Shown piece after piece: positions 44,398 to 52,596 of a stretch of DNA of 64,000 nucleotides. The notes beneath the pieces were generated by a model. The model was given only the letters and a program-made list of their open reading frames with translations. It did not search any database and was not told the DNA's origin. This DNA is from Rathayibacter sp. VKM Ac-2856 (lineage in GTDB: Bacteria > Actinomycetota > Actinomycetes > Actinomycetales > Microbacteriaceae). The stretch's first letter is position 1, and each line of letters opens with the position of its first letter. Both the position numbers and the translations under genes were made by a program. The stretch spans positions 248,001 through 312,000 of the forward strand of contig NZ_JABMLF010000004.1 of NCBI RefSeq assembly GCF_013205055.1, given 5' to 3'.

Positions 44398-46197
44398 CTA
44401 GCGCTCGTCGGGTCCGTTCGTGGGGGAGGGCGCCGAAGTGGCGGTGGCCGTCGCCGTCGGGGTCGGCGTCGGGGCCGGGGCCTCGACGGGGACCGAGAGG
44501 GTCGGCGACGCGGGCGACTCGGGCTCGCCGCAGAGCACCGTGTAGGTGATGTCGATCGTACCGGCGGACTCGCCCGCCTGGATCGTCGCGGTGGTCGAGG
44601 TGGACGGGTTGGTGCTCGTGACGGTTGCACCCTCGCCGGCGACGGTCACCCGGTAACCGGTCACGGAGGTTCCGCTCGGGCACTGGTTGTAGTTGCTCCA
44701 GGTCACGTTGAACGTCTCGCCGGTCTCGACGCTCGAGGCGGCGGGAGTGACGGTCGGAACGGCGGTCGGAGCGCCGGGGACGGCGACCTCGGTGTAGGTC
44801 GTGACGACGATCGTGGTGCCCTTGATCACGTTGGCGGTCGGGTTGACCTCCTCGACCGTTCCGATCTGGTCGGAGGCGGGGGCGCTCGAGCCCTCCTCGC
44901 GCTGCACGCCCATGCCCAGCTCGGTGAGCTCGGCCTCGACCTCGTCGAACGGGCGGCCGACGTAGTCGGAGGAATTGATCACGACGATGTTCGAGCTCGG
45001 CGTCGCCGTGGGGGTCGGCGTCGGAGTCGGGGTCTGCGACGGGGGCTGGCTCGCGGTCGGGCTCGCCGACGGCTCGGCCTCCGCTCCGCCGTTCGCGGTC
45101 AGGGCGAAGATCGTGCCGGCGATGACGACGGCGAGGATGACGATCAGGGCGACGAGCGGCCAGGTCCACGGGCTGCGCTTGCGCGGCTCGTCGGCCTCGA
45201 TCGGCGCGTCCAGAGCACCCGTGGGCGGGTTCGCCGCGAAGGCCGTCGTCGCCGCGCCGGCGCCGAGGACCGTCGTCGCCTGGGTCGCCCCGGCGCTCGA
45301 GGAGGGGAGGACGGTGGTGGCCTGGGTGGTCGGCTGGTCGCCGGCGACAGCGGGGACGGCGAGGGCCGCGCCGCGGACGTCTCCCGAGCGCAGGGCCTGG
45401 GCGGCGCGCGCGAGGTGGGCGGCCGTCGCCGGACGGTCGACCGGCTTCTTCGCGATGCAGGAGTAGACGAGGTTGCGCACGGGCTCGGCGACCGTGACCG
45501 GCAGCTCCGGGGGAGTGTCGTTGATCTGGGCCATCGCGATGGCCACCTGCGACTCGCCGGTGAAGGGGCGGCGCCCGGCCAGGCACTCGTACGCGACGAT
45601 GCCCAGCGAGTAGATGTCCGTGGCGGGGGAGGCGGGCTGGCCGCTCGCCTGCTCCGGGGAGAGGTACTGCACCGTGCCCATGACCTGGCCGGTCGCCGTG
45701 AGCGGGACCTGGTCGGCGATGCGGGCGATGCCGAAGTCGGTGATCTTGACGCGGCCGTCCGGAGTGATCAGCAGATTGCCGGGCTTCACGTCGCGGTGCA
45801 CGAGGCCGGCGGCGTGCGCCGCGTGCAGGGCCAGCGCCGTCTGCGCGACGATGTCGAGGACCTTGTCGGTCGACAGCACCCGCTCGCGCTCGAGGACCGT
45901 GGAGAGCGCCTCGCCGGGCACCAGCTCCATCACGAGGTAGGCGGAGCCGTCCTCCTCGCCGTAGTCGTAGACGTTGGCGATGCCCTCGTGGTTGACGAGG
46001 GCGGCGTGCCGCGCCTCGGCGCGGAAGCGCTCGAGGAACCCGGGGTCGCCGAGGTACTCGTCCTTGAGGATCTTGATCGCGATGGTGCGGCCGATGACGA
46101 GATCCGTCGCCTGCCACACCTCTCCCATGCCGCCGATGGCGATCCGGGACTGCAGTTCGTAGCGTCCCCCGAAGGTGAGGCCTGATGTGGGTCTCAT
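44398..46197 (-). CDS. pknA: Serine/threonine protein kinase PknA-like
   Basis: The 599-residue protein has a kinase domain (GGMGEVW loop, AIKILK, HRDVKPGNLL, DFGIARI), an Ala/Thr-rich linker and a transmembrane segment (WTWPLVALIVILAVVIAGTIF). A Pro/Thr tract and one PASTA-like domain (NSSDYVGRPFDEVEAELTELG) follow, with an extra Thr/Ser-rich extracellular region of about 130 residues ending in a Pro/Thr tail. Mycobacterial PknA lacks extracellular PASTA, so this form is longer. ATGA overlap with pbpA. Confidence 0.93.
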   Translation of the reverse strand: MRPTSGLTFGGRYELQSRIAIGGMGEVWQATDLVIGRTIAIKILKDEYLGDPGFLERFRAEARHAALVNHEGIANVYDYGEEDGSAYLVMELVPGEALSTVLERERVLSTDKVLDIVAQTALALHAAHAAGLVHRDVKPGNLLITPDGRVKITDFGIARIADQVPLTATGQVMGTVQYLSPEQASGQPASPATDIYSLGIVAYECLAGRRPFTGESQVAIAMAQINDTPPELPVTVAEPVRNLVYSCIAKKPVDRPATAAHLARAAQALRSGDVRGAALAVPAVAGDQPTTQATTVLPSSSAGATQATTVLGAGAATTAFAANPPTGALDAPIEADEPRKRSPWTWPLVALIVILAVVIAGTIFALTANGGAEAEPSASPTASQPPSQTPTPTPTPTATPSSNIVVINSSDYVGRPFDEVEAELTELGMGVQREEGSSAPASDQIGTVEEVNPTANVIKGTTIVVTTYTEVAVPGAPTAVPTVTPAASSVETGETFNVTWSNYNQCPSGTSVTGYRVTVAGEGATVTSTNPSTSTTATIQAGESAGTIDITYTVLCGEPESPASPTLSVPVEAPAPTPTPTATATATSAPSPTNGPDER

Positions 46198-47648
46198 TTG
46201 TTCAGCACCGCCTCTAGTACCTGTTGTGCGATGGGTGCGGCGATCAGGTTGCCGTACCCGGTCTGGCCGAGCCCCCCACCGTTCTCCACGAGGACGGTGA
46301 TGGCGTACTGCGGATCGTCCGCAGGAGCGAATCCGGTGAACCAGAGGGTGTACGGGTCGTCCCCGCCGTTCTCAGCGGTACCGGTCTTACCGGCCACCGT
46401 GACGCCACCTATTGTTGCATTCGTCGCCGCCCCGCCCTGGACGCTGGCGACCATCATGGCCTTCACGGCGTCCGCCGTCTCCTTGCTCACGGCCCGTCCG
46501 AGCGACTTCTCCTCGAAGCGCTGGAGCACGCTGAGGTCCTGCGAGCGGATGACGTCGACGAGGTTCGGCTGCATCACCTCGCCGCCGTTCGCGATGGCCG
46601 CGGAGACCATCGCGATCTGCAGCGGGGTCGCCCGGACCTCGTACTGGCCGAACGCGGTCAGCGCGGTCTGCGCGTCGTCCGTCGTCTGCGGGTAGGTGCT
46701 CGCCTCGACCGACATCGGGATCTCGAGCTCGGTGTCGAAGCCGAACTTCTCGGCCTGGGAGCGGATCGCGTCGGCGCCGAGCTGCACGCCCATCTCGGCC
46801 ATCGGCACGTTGCAGGAGAGCGACACGGCTGTCGCCAGCGTGACCGTCTCTCCCGAGCCGCAGAGACCGCCGCCGGAGTTCGTCACCTGCGAGCTCGAGC
46901 CCGGCAGTGTGTACGCCTGGACGTTCGGGAAGCTCGAGTCGGGCGTGAAGCGGCCCGACTCGAGGGCGGCGGAGGCCACGACGAGCTTGAAGACCGAGCC
47001 GGGCGGGTTCAGCGAGCCGCCGATGGCGCGGTTGACGAGCGGCTCGTCCGGGTCGTCGTCGAGTGCGCGGTAGGCGGCGAGCACGTCGTCGGTGTCGTGC
47101 GACGTCAGGGCGGTGGGGTCGAAGGTGGGCTTGGACACCATCGCCAGGATGCGGCCGGTCGCCGGCTCGGTGACGACGACGGCCCCGGTGTAGTCGCCGA
47201 GCGCGTCGAAGGCGGCCTGCTGCGCGACCGGATCGATCGAGAGCTCGACCGAGGCGCCCTTGGGGTCCTGACCGGAGACGAGGTTGTCGATCTCGTCGAA
47301 GAACTGCGAGTTCGAGGTGCCGGAGAGGTAGTCGTTCAGCGAGCGCTCGATGCCGGTGGTGCCCTGGTTGAGCGTGAAGTAGCCGGTGACGCCGGAGTAG
47401 AGCGGCCCGTTCGCGTACTGGCGCTGGAACCTGTAGACGTCCTCGGAGGGGGTCGACGAGGCGATCGGCTCCCCGCCGGCGAGGATCGCGCCGCGCTCGG
47501 TGGAGAAGCTCTCGTAGAGCGTCCGGGTGTTCCTGGAGTCCTCGGAGAGGGTGTCGGCCTGGAGGACCTGGATGGTGGAGGTGGACACGAAGAGCGCCAC
47601 GAACATCGCCAGGACGACGAAGCTCACGCGCTTGAGTTCTCGGTTCAT
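46194..47648 (-). CDS. pbpA: Penicillin-binding protein PbpA (class B transpeptidase)
   Basis: The 484-residue protein has an N-terminal signal anchor (FVVLAMFVALFVSTSTIQVL), a PBP dimerisation-like region and a transpeptidase domain. The active-site motifs are SVFK (Ser218), SCN (278-280) and KTG (421-423). It cross-links peptidoglycan during elongation or division together with the adjacent SEDS protein RodA. It overlaps pknA by 4 bp and follows rodA by 7 bp. Confidence 0.96.
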   Translation of the reverse strand: MNRELKRVSFVVLAMFVALFVSTSTIQVLQADTLSEDSRNTRTLYESFSTERGAILAGGEPIASSTPSEDVYRFQRQYANGPLYSGVTGYFTLNQGTTGIERSLNDYLSGTSNSQFFDEIDNLVSGQDPKGASVELSIDPVAQQAAFDALGDYTGAVVVTEPATGRILAMVSKPTFDPTALTSHDTDDVLAAYRALDDDPDEPLVNRAIGGSLNPPGSVFKLVVASAALESGRFTPDSSFPNVQAYTLPGSSSQVTNSGGGLCGSGETVTLATAVSLSCNVPMAEMGVQLGADAIRSQAEKFGFDTELEIPMSVEASTYPQTTDDAQTALTAFGQYEVRATPLQIAMVSAAIANGGEVMQPNLVDVIRSQDLSVLQRFEEKSLGRAVSKETADAVKAMMVASVQGGAATNATIGGVTVAGKTGTAENGGDDPYTLWFTGFAPADDPQYAITVLVENGGGLGQTGYGNLIAAPIAQQVLEAVLNK

Positions 47649-47655
47649 CGAAGGG

Positions 47656-49032
47656 TCACACCACCAGACGCGGCTGATTGCGCACTGTGTCGGACAGGCG
47701 GAGGAGGACGGCGACGATCATCCAGTTGGCGACCAGGGACGAGCCGCCCGCGGCGAGGAAAGGCGTGGTCAGGCCGGTGAGCGGGATGACGCGCGTGACG
47801 CCGCCGATCACGATGAAGCACTGCAGCGCGATCACGAACGAGAGCCCCACGCCGAGGAGGCGGCCGAAGTCGTCCTGGCCGGCGAAGCCGATCCGGAAGC
47901 CGCGCGAGACGAGCAGGAGGTAGAGGCCGAAGATCGCGAACAGACCCGCGAGGCCGAGCTCCTCGCCCAGGCTCGCGATGATGTAGTCGGACTGCGGGAC
48001 GGGCGTGATGTCCGGCATGCCCTGCCCGAGACCGGTGCCGAGCAGGCCGCCGTGCGCGAGACCGAAGAGGCCCTGCACGAGCTGGTAGCTGCCGCCGGGG
48101 TCCGCGCCGTAGCGCTCGGAGCTGAAGGCGTCGAGCCAGTTCGCGAAGCGGTTGCCGACGTAGCCGAGGGTCTGGCTGGCGAGGATCGCGCCGCCGAGGA
48201 AGAGGCCGACGCCGATCAGGACCCAGCCGGTGCGGCCGGTCGCCACGTAGAGCATGACGAGGAAGAGGCCGAAGTAGAGCAGCGCGGTGCCGAGGTCGCG
48301 CTGGAAGACGATGACGCCCATCGTGACGGCCCAGACCACGAGGATCGGGCCGAGGTCGCGCAGCCGCGGGAAGCGGACCTTGAGGAACGTCTTGCCGACC
48401 ATCGACAGCGAGTCCCGGTTGCGGACGAGGTAGCCCGCGAAGAAGACCGCGAGGGCGATCTTCGCGATCTCGCCGGGCTGGAAGCTGAAGAAGCTGCCGA
48501 TGCCGATCCAGACGCGCGCGCCGCTGACCTCGCGGCCGATGAACGGCAGGAGGGGGAGAAGGAGCAGCACGATCGCCGCGAAGCCGGCGACGTAGGTGTA
48601 GCGGAAGAGCACCCGGTGGTTGCGGATGACGAGGAGGACGACGATCGCGGCGACGATCGCGAGACCGCTCCAGATGATCTGGCGCACGGCCACCGACTCC
48701 CAGCCGGTCGCGCCGTCGGCGATGTCGATCCGGTAGATCTCGGCGACCCCGAGCCCGTTGAGGACGGTGGCGATGGGGAGGAGGAACGGATCCGCCTCGG
48801 GTGCAGCGAAGCGCAGCACGACGTGGACGACGAGCACGAGCGCCGACAGGCCGGCGCCGAGCGAGACGAGGGTGGTGTCGACCGCGCCGAGGGCGCCGAG
48901 CTGCACCAGCACGATCGCCGAGGCGTCGATCAGGCAGGCCGCGATCAGCAGGAGGAGCTCGAGATTGCGCAGCCGCTGCCGGAGGAACCGGGGCCGCTCG
49001 CGGGTGACGGGAGGGGTGGCGGTGGCGGTCAC
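47656..49032 (-). CDS. rodA: RodA/FtsW-type SEDS peptidoglycan glycosyltransferase
   Basis: The 458-residue polytopic SEDS protein polymerises lipid II glycan strands with PbpA. Family features include GARVWIGIGSFFSFQPGEIAKIA, VFQRDLGTALLYFGLFL and a C-terminal TPFLAAGGSSLVANWMIVAVLL. GTG 49032 overlaps the pstP stop (GTGA), and the preceding frame belongs to another gene. About 10-12 membrane segments are visible. It belongs to the fhaA-pknA operon. Confidence 0.95.
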   Translation of the reverse strand: MTATATPPVTRERPRFLRQRLRNLELLLLIAACLIDASAIVLVQLGALGAVDTTLVSLGAGLSALVLVVHVVLRFAAPEADPFLLPIATVLNGLGVAEIYRIDIADGATGWESVAVRQIIWSGLAIVAAIVVLLVIRNHRVLFRYTYVAGFAAIVLLLLPLLPFIGREVSGARVWIGIGSFFSFQPGEIAKIALAVFFAGYLVRNRDSLSMVGKTFLKVRFPRLRDLGPILVVWAVTMGVIVFQRDLGTALLYFGLFLVMLYVATGRTGWVLIGVGLFLGGAILASQTLGYVGNRFANWLDAFSSERYGADPGGSYQLVQGLFGLAHGGLLGTGLGQGMPDITPVPQSDYIIASLGEELGLAGLFAIFGLYLLLVSRGFRIGFAGQDDFGRLLGVGLSFVIALQCFIVIGGVTRVIPLTGLTTPFLAAGGSSLVANWMIVAVLLRLSDTVRNQPRLVV

Positions 49033-50321
49033 GGTGCTCCGTTCGCATCCGTCAGGCGCTCGACGATGTCGACCGCTCCGGCGTAGGAGTCGGCGCTGAT
49101 CGTCTGCTCGAGCTGCTCGACGTCGTAGTCGCGGAGGGAGTCGAGGGGGATCCCCGTGTCCTCCTTCACCCCGGAGAGCGAGAGCGGTCCGACGGACTGC
49201 TGGATGCCCTGGTAGATGATCACGTTCTGGCCGTCGGTGCCGACGTAGAAGCGGGACTGCGTCCAGTCGTACGCGAGCAGGACTCCGAGGAAGCCGGCGA
49301 TCAGCACGAGCGAGAGTCCGACGAGCCAGGTGATGCGTCGGCGCAGGTGCCGGCGGCGGTCCTCCTCGATCAGCTCGTCGAGGTAGTCCTCCGAGGCGGG
49401 CTCGAAGTGGGTCGGGCCCTGCGCGGCCGGGGCGCGGGTGTGCAGCCGGAGGCCGGGGATGCGGATCCGGTTCTGCGAGTCGTCGGTGCTGATCGGGGTG
49501 GGGGCGGCGGCGGAGCCCACGATCACGGGCGCGGAGACCGGGGCGAGGATCTGCGCGGTGTCGCCGGCTCCCGGGATGTCGAGGATGACGACCGTCACGT
49601 TGTCCGGCGCGCCGTGCGACAGGCTGTCGCGGATCAGGCGGTCGGCGACCTGCTGCGCGGTCTCGTCGCGCGAGAGCTCCTTCTGGATCTCGTCGTGCGG
49701 CACCACGCCGGAGAGGCCGTCGGAGCAGATCAGCCAGCGGTCGTGCGGCTCGGTCTCGAGGGTGAGGGTGTCGATCTCGGGGTTCGTGTGCACGTCGCCG
49801 AGGACCCGCATGAGGACGGAGCGGCGCGGGTGCGTCATCGCCTCCTCCTCGGTGATGCGACCGGAGTCGACCAGGCGCTGCACGAAGGTGTGGTCGGTGG
49901 TGACCTGCTCGAGCTTGCCGTCGCGCAGCACGTAGATCCGGGAGTCGCCGATGTGCGCGATCGCGACCGACTCGCCCACGCGGACGATCGCGCTGACGGT
50001 GGTGCCCATGCCGGTCAGCTCGGGGTGGTCGACGACGGCGTCGGCCAGCATCGTGTTCGCGGCGAGGAGCGTGCGCTTGAGCTCGTCCTCGGCCTCGTAG
50101 GTGGAGGCGTAGGTGCGGTCGGCCTGCGCGATGCGCGTGATCGCGATGGAGGAGGCGACGTCGCCGCCCGCGTGCCCGCCCATGCCGTCGGCGACGACGA
50201 AGAGCTGCCGGCCCGCGTAGCCGGAGTCCTGGTTGTTGGAGCGGATCCTGCCGACGTGCGAGACGGCGGCGCTCTCGCGCGTGACGCCCGTCTCCGCGGC
50301 GCTGTCGGGTGTGGCTGCCAC
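49029..50321 (-). CDS. pstP: PP2C-family protein phosphatase PstP
   Basis: The 430-residue protein has an N-terminal PP2C domain with metal-binding DGMGGHAGGD, GDSRIYVL, SDGLSGVV and GAPDNVTVV, then a linker and a transmembrane segment (ITWLVGLSLVLIAGFLGVLLAY). An extracellular C-terminal domain of about 85 residues follows. It dephosphorylates PknA/PknB substrates, opposing the kinases of the same cluster. It starts at a GTG 3 bp after fhaB. Confidence 0.95.
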   Translation of the reverse strand: MAATPDSAAETGVTRESAAVSHVGRIRSNNQDSGYAGRQLFVVADGMGGHAGGDVASSIAITRIAQADRTYASTYEAEDELKRTLLAANTMLADAVVDHPELTGMGTTVSAIVRVGESVAIAHIGDSRIYVLRDGKLEQVTTDHTFVQRLVDSGRITEEEAMTHPRRSVLMRVLGDVHTNPEIDTLTLETEPHDRWLICSDGLSGVVPHDEIQKELSRDETAQQVADRLIRDSLSHGAPDNVTVVILDIPGAGDTAQILAPVSAPVIVGSAAAPTPISTDDSQNRIRIPGLRLHTRAPAAQGPTHFEPASEDYLDELIEEDRRRHLRRRITWLVGLSLVLIAGFLGVLLAYDWTQSRFYVGTDGQNVIIYQGIQQSVGPLSLSGVKEDTGIPLDSLRDYDVEQLEQTISADSYAGAVDIVERLTDANGAP

Positions 50322-50324
50322 GCG

Positions 50325-50909
50325 CTACGACCGCCGCAGCTCGAAGGTCGTCGTGCCGACCTTGACCGGGGTGTTCAGCGGCACCTTGGTGGGCGCGCCG
50401 ACCCGGCGGCCATCGAGGAACGTGCCGTTCGTGGAGTCGAGGTCCTGGATCATCCACTCGTCGTTCCAGATCAGGAGGCGCGCGTGGTGGGTCGAGGTGT
50501 AGTCGTCGCGGATCACCAGCGCCGACTCCGAGGAGCGGCCGATCGTGAGCGGCTCGCCGTTGAGCTCGAGCTCCGTGCCGCGCTTGGGGCCCGAGGTGAT
50601 GACGAGCCGCTGCGCGGAGTGCACCGTCGCGACGCCGCCGGAGTCGGTCCGCTCCTCGCGGGAGCGCCGCGCGGACGGGGCGGACGGCTGCGGCGCCGCG
50701 GCGGGGGCGGCCGCCGGAGCGACGACGGGCTGGGCCGCGGTGACGAACGGGGCGGCGTCCTGCCCGGCGGCCGGCTGCTGGCCGGCCGGGAGCTTGCGCA
50801 CCCGCTGACCGAACAGGTCGGAGCGCAGCGCGTAGACGATTCCGAACACGAAGAACCACAGCAGCGCGAGGAACGCGATGCGCAGGAGGAAGAGAGTGAG
50901 CTCGCTCAT
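50325..50909 (-). CDS. fhaB: FHA-domain protein FhaB (FipA-like)
   Basis: The 194-residue protein has an N-terminal membrane anchor (LFLLRIAFLALLWFFVFGIVYAL), a Pro/Ala-rich linker, and a C-terminal FHA domain with phosphothreonine-binding motifs TIGRSSES, STHHARL and DLDSTNGTFLDG. It links kinase phosphorylation to the divisome and SEDS/PBP machinery. It overlaps fhaA by 4 bp (ATGA). Confidence 0.94.
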   Translation of the reverse strand: MSELTLFLLRIAFLALLWFFVFGIVYALRSDLFGQRVRKLPAGQQPAAGQDAAPFVTAAQPVVAPAAAPAAAPQPSAPSARRSREERTDSGGVATVHSAQRLVITSGPKRGTELELNGEPLTIGRSSESALVIRDDYTSTHHARLLIWNDEWMIQDLDSTNGTFLDGRRVGAPTKVPLNTPVKVGTTTFELRRS

Positions 50910-51646
50910 AGCCGGTCGTCCCAGAATCCCTCGGAGGAGCGCCCGGACGGACCGGACGGCGAGCGGTCGGCGCGCGCGGGTGCGGCGCCCTGGACGACGC
51001 GGAAGACGATCCGCGTGCGTCCGATCGAGATGGTCTGGCCGGGCGAGAGCGGCGCCTGGGTGACGGGCCTGCCGTCGAGCTTGGATCCGTTGGTGGAGCC
51101 GAGGTCGTGGACCTGGGCGCGGACGCCGTCCCAGAGGATCTCGACGTGCTTGCGCGAGGTGCCGGAGTCGTCGACGGTGATGTCGGCGTCGCTGCCGCGG
51201 CCGATGACGGTCCGGGACTTCGTGATCGGGTACCGCTTGCCGTCGATCTCGAGCGCGGGGTTCGACGAGACGACGCCCTTGACGCTGCGGGAGTCGACCT
51301 CGACCATCCCGGCGCTGAGCGACTCGTCGGCGGCGAGGGAGATGTCGATCGGGCCGGAGAAGCGGAAGCCCTGCTTCTTGGCGTGCTCGGTGGCGACGGT
51401 GGTGAGCTCGTCGATGAGCGTCGGGCCCATCCGCTCCATCCGGTCGAGGTCGGCGGCGGACATGCGCAGGGTCAGCTGGTTGGGCACGAGGATGCGGTCG
51501 CGGGTGACGACGGCCGCGGTGGTGTCGAGCTCCCGGCGGAGGGCGGAAGCGAGCTCGACCGGCTGCAGACCCGACTTGAAGGTCCGAGCGAACGCGCCGT
51601 TGACGACGCGCTCGAGTCCCTTCTCGAAGTTGTCCAGAATGCCCAC
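50906..51646 (-). CDS. fhaA: FHA-domain protein FhaA with DUF3662 domain
   Basis: The 246-residue protein begins with the DUF3662 domain (GILDNFEKGLERVVNGAFAR, about 1-120), followed by a short linker and a C-terminal FHA domain with GRGSDADI, SRKHVEI and DLGSTNGSKLDG. In mycobacteria FhaA binds phosphorylated MviN/MurJ pseudokinase; the MurJ here lacks that domain, so its partner may differ. It is the first gene of the cluster (GTG start); the 280-bp gap upstream holds its promoter and the tRNA-Leu promoter. Confidence 0.94.
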   Translation of the reverse strand: MGILDNFEKGLERVVNGAFARTFKSGLQPVELASALRRELDTTAAVVTRDRILVPNQLTLRMSAADLDRMERMGPTLIDELTTVATEHAKKQGFRFSGPIDISLAADESLSAGMVEVDSRSVKGVVSSNPALEIDGKRYPITKSRTVIGRGSDADITVDDSGTSRKHVEILWDGVRAQVHDLGSTNGSKLDGRPVTQAPLSPGQTISIGRTRIVFRVVQGAAPARADRSPSGPSGRSSEGFWDDRL

Positions 51647-51926
51647 AGTCTTCCGATCTTCCGTTTCTTCGCCTCTCGGCGGTCGCGTGCGGATCGAGGT
51701 GTCTGCGCGCCCGGTCCGCTTCCGATCTCCTGTCTGCGCCGCGCACGGCTACGGGCATGTTACTGGGATGCTCTGCGTACGGCCTCCCCGAGGGGCTTTC
51801 GGGGTGCGGGCGCCGGGTTGTCCGCGAGCCGGAGGAGCTGCGCGAAGGCCGGTGGAGCGGGCGCGGTTTCGGGTCTCGGCGCGGGGATGCTAGTCTTTCT
51901 CGTCGGTGCTTCGGTGCCGTTGGTGA
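51647..51926. promoter_or_regulatory. Divergent promoter gap between fhaA and tRNA-Leu
   Basis: A possible fhaA -10 is TAACAT on the minus strand (51757-51762). The tRNA-Leu -10 is TAGTCT on the plus strand (51891-51896), 31 bp before the tRNA. -35 elements are weak. No gene is seen. Confidence 0.4.
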
Positions 51927-52013
51927 GCGCGAGTGGCGGAATAGGCAGACGCGCACGGTTCAGGTCCGTGTGCCCGAAAGGGCGTGGGGGTTCAACTCCC
52001 CCCTCGCGCACCA
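51927..52013 (+). tRNA. tRNA-Leu (CAG anticodon)
   Basis: This class II tRNA has acceptor GCGCGAG/CTCGCGC, anticodon loop TTCAGGT (CAG) on CACGG/CCGTG, a variable arm (TGCCCGAAAGGGCG) and T-arm GGGGGTTCAACTCCCCC. CCA is encoded. It marks the usual end of the fhaA-pknB cluster in Actinobacteria. Confidence 0.96.
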
Positions 52014-52019
52014 GAGACA

Positions 52020-52049
52020 GCCCCCGACCGGATCCCGGTCGGGGGCTTC
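52020..52049 (+). terminator. tRNA-Leu terminator
   Basis: A perfect 12-bp stem GCCCCCGACCGG / CCGGTCGGGGGC with a 3-nt loop is followed by TTCGTCGTT. The 3' arm and tail repeat the sequence of the trxA terminator. Confidence 0.8.
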
Positions 52050-52084
52050 GTCGTTCCCAGGGGCCGCGTCGTCCCCTCCCCTCC

Positions 52085-52145
52085 CGCGAGATGCCACTTG
52101 TGCACGCTTTTCGCGGCGTGTCGCGTGCACAAGTGGCATCTCGCG
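52085..52145. repeat. Perfect 23-bp inverted repeat
   Basis: Arms 52085-52107 and 52123-52145 are exact reverse complements, with a 15-nt centre. The arm contains ATGCCACTTGTGCACG. It lies between the tRNA-Leu terminator and the convergent nitroreductase-like gene, 18 bp from that gene's stop. Confidence 0.88.
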
Positions 52146-52163
52146 AAGAGGGAGGGGCGGGGG

Positions 52164-52574
52164 TCAGCGGCGGGTGAGCTCGACGACGGGGATGGTGCGG
52201 GTGGTCTTGGCCTCGTAGCCCTTGAAGCCGTCGGAGGCGTCGGTGAAGCGCTTCCAGGCGGCGTCGCGCTCGGCGCCCTCGAGGGTGCGGGCGCGGACGG
52301 GGACGGTGCCGTCGTCGGGCGTCTCGATCTCGGTGTCGGGGTTCGCCTCGAGGTTGTGGAACCAGGCCGGGTGCTTCGGAGCGCCAGCGGCGGAGGCGGC
52401 GATCAGCCAGACGTCGTCGGAGGGGTGCAGGCCCATCAGCGGGGCGATGCGCTCCTCGCCGGAGCGCGCGCCGGTGTGGTGAACGAGGACGAGGCTTCGG
52501 CCGAAGCCGGCCGTCGTGACCGTGCCGCCGTTCGCGCGGAACTCGGCGATGATCTGCTCGTTGAAGTCGGCCAT
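52164..52574 (-). CDS. Deazaflavin (F420)-dependent nitroreductase family protein
   Basis: The 136-residue split-barrel protein of the DDN family has the family pattern SLVLVHHTGARSGEERIAPLMG, then WLIAASAAGAPKHPAWFHNLEANP. The latter WxxNLxANP motif is diagnostic. Such enzymes use F420 or a related flavin to reduce quinones or nitro compounds. The tag on the C-terminus (TRTIPVVELTR) is typical. It is 22 bp downstream of the ROK regulator on the same strand. Confidence 0.9.
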   Translation of the reverse strand: MADFNEQIIAEFRANGGTVTTAGFGRSLVLVHHTGARSGEERIAPLMGLHPSDDVWLIAASAAGAPKHPAWFHNLEANPDTEIETPDDGTVPVRARTLEGAERDAAWKRFTDASDGFKGYEAKTTRTIPVVELTRR

Positions 52575-52596
52575 GGTCGTGCTCCTCGACGTCGGG

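Noticed and set aside
51927-52145. Integrated element at tRNA-Leu
   Set aside because: No integrase, and no repeat of the tRNA 3' end downstream within the window. The adjacent inverted repeat is unexplained but not an att duplication.
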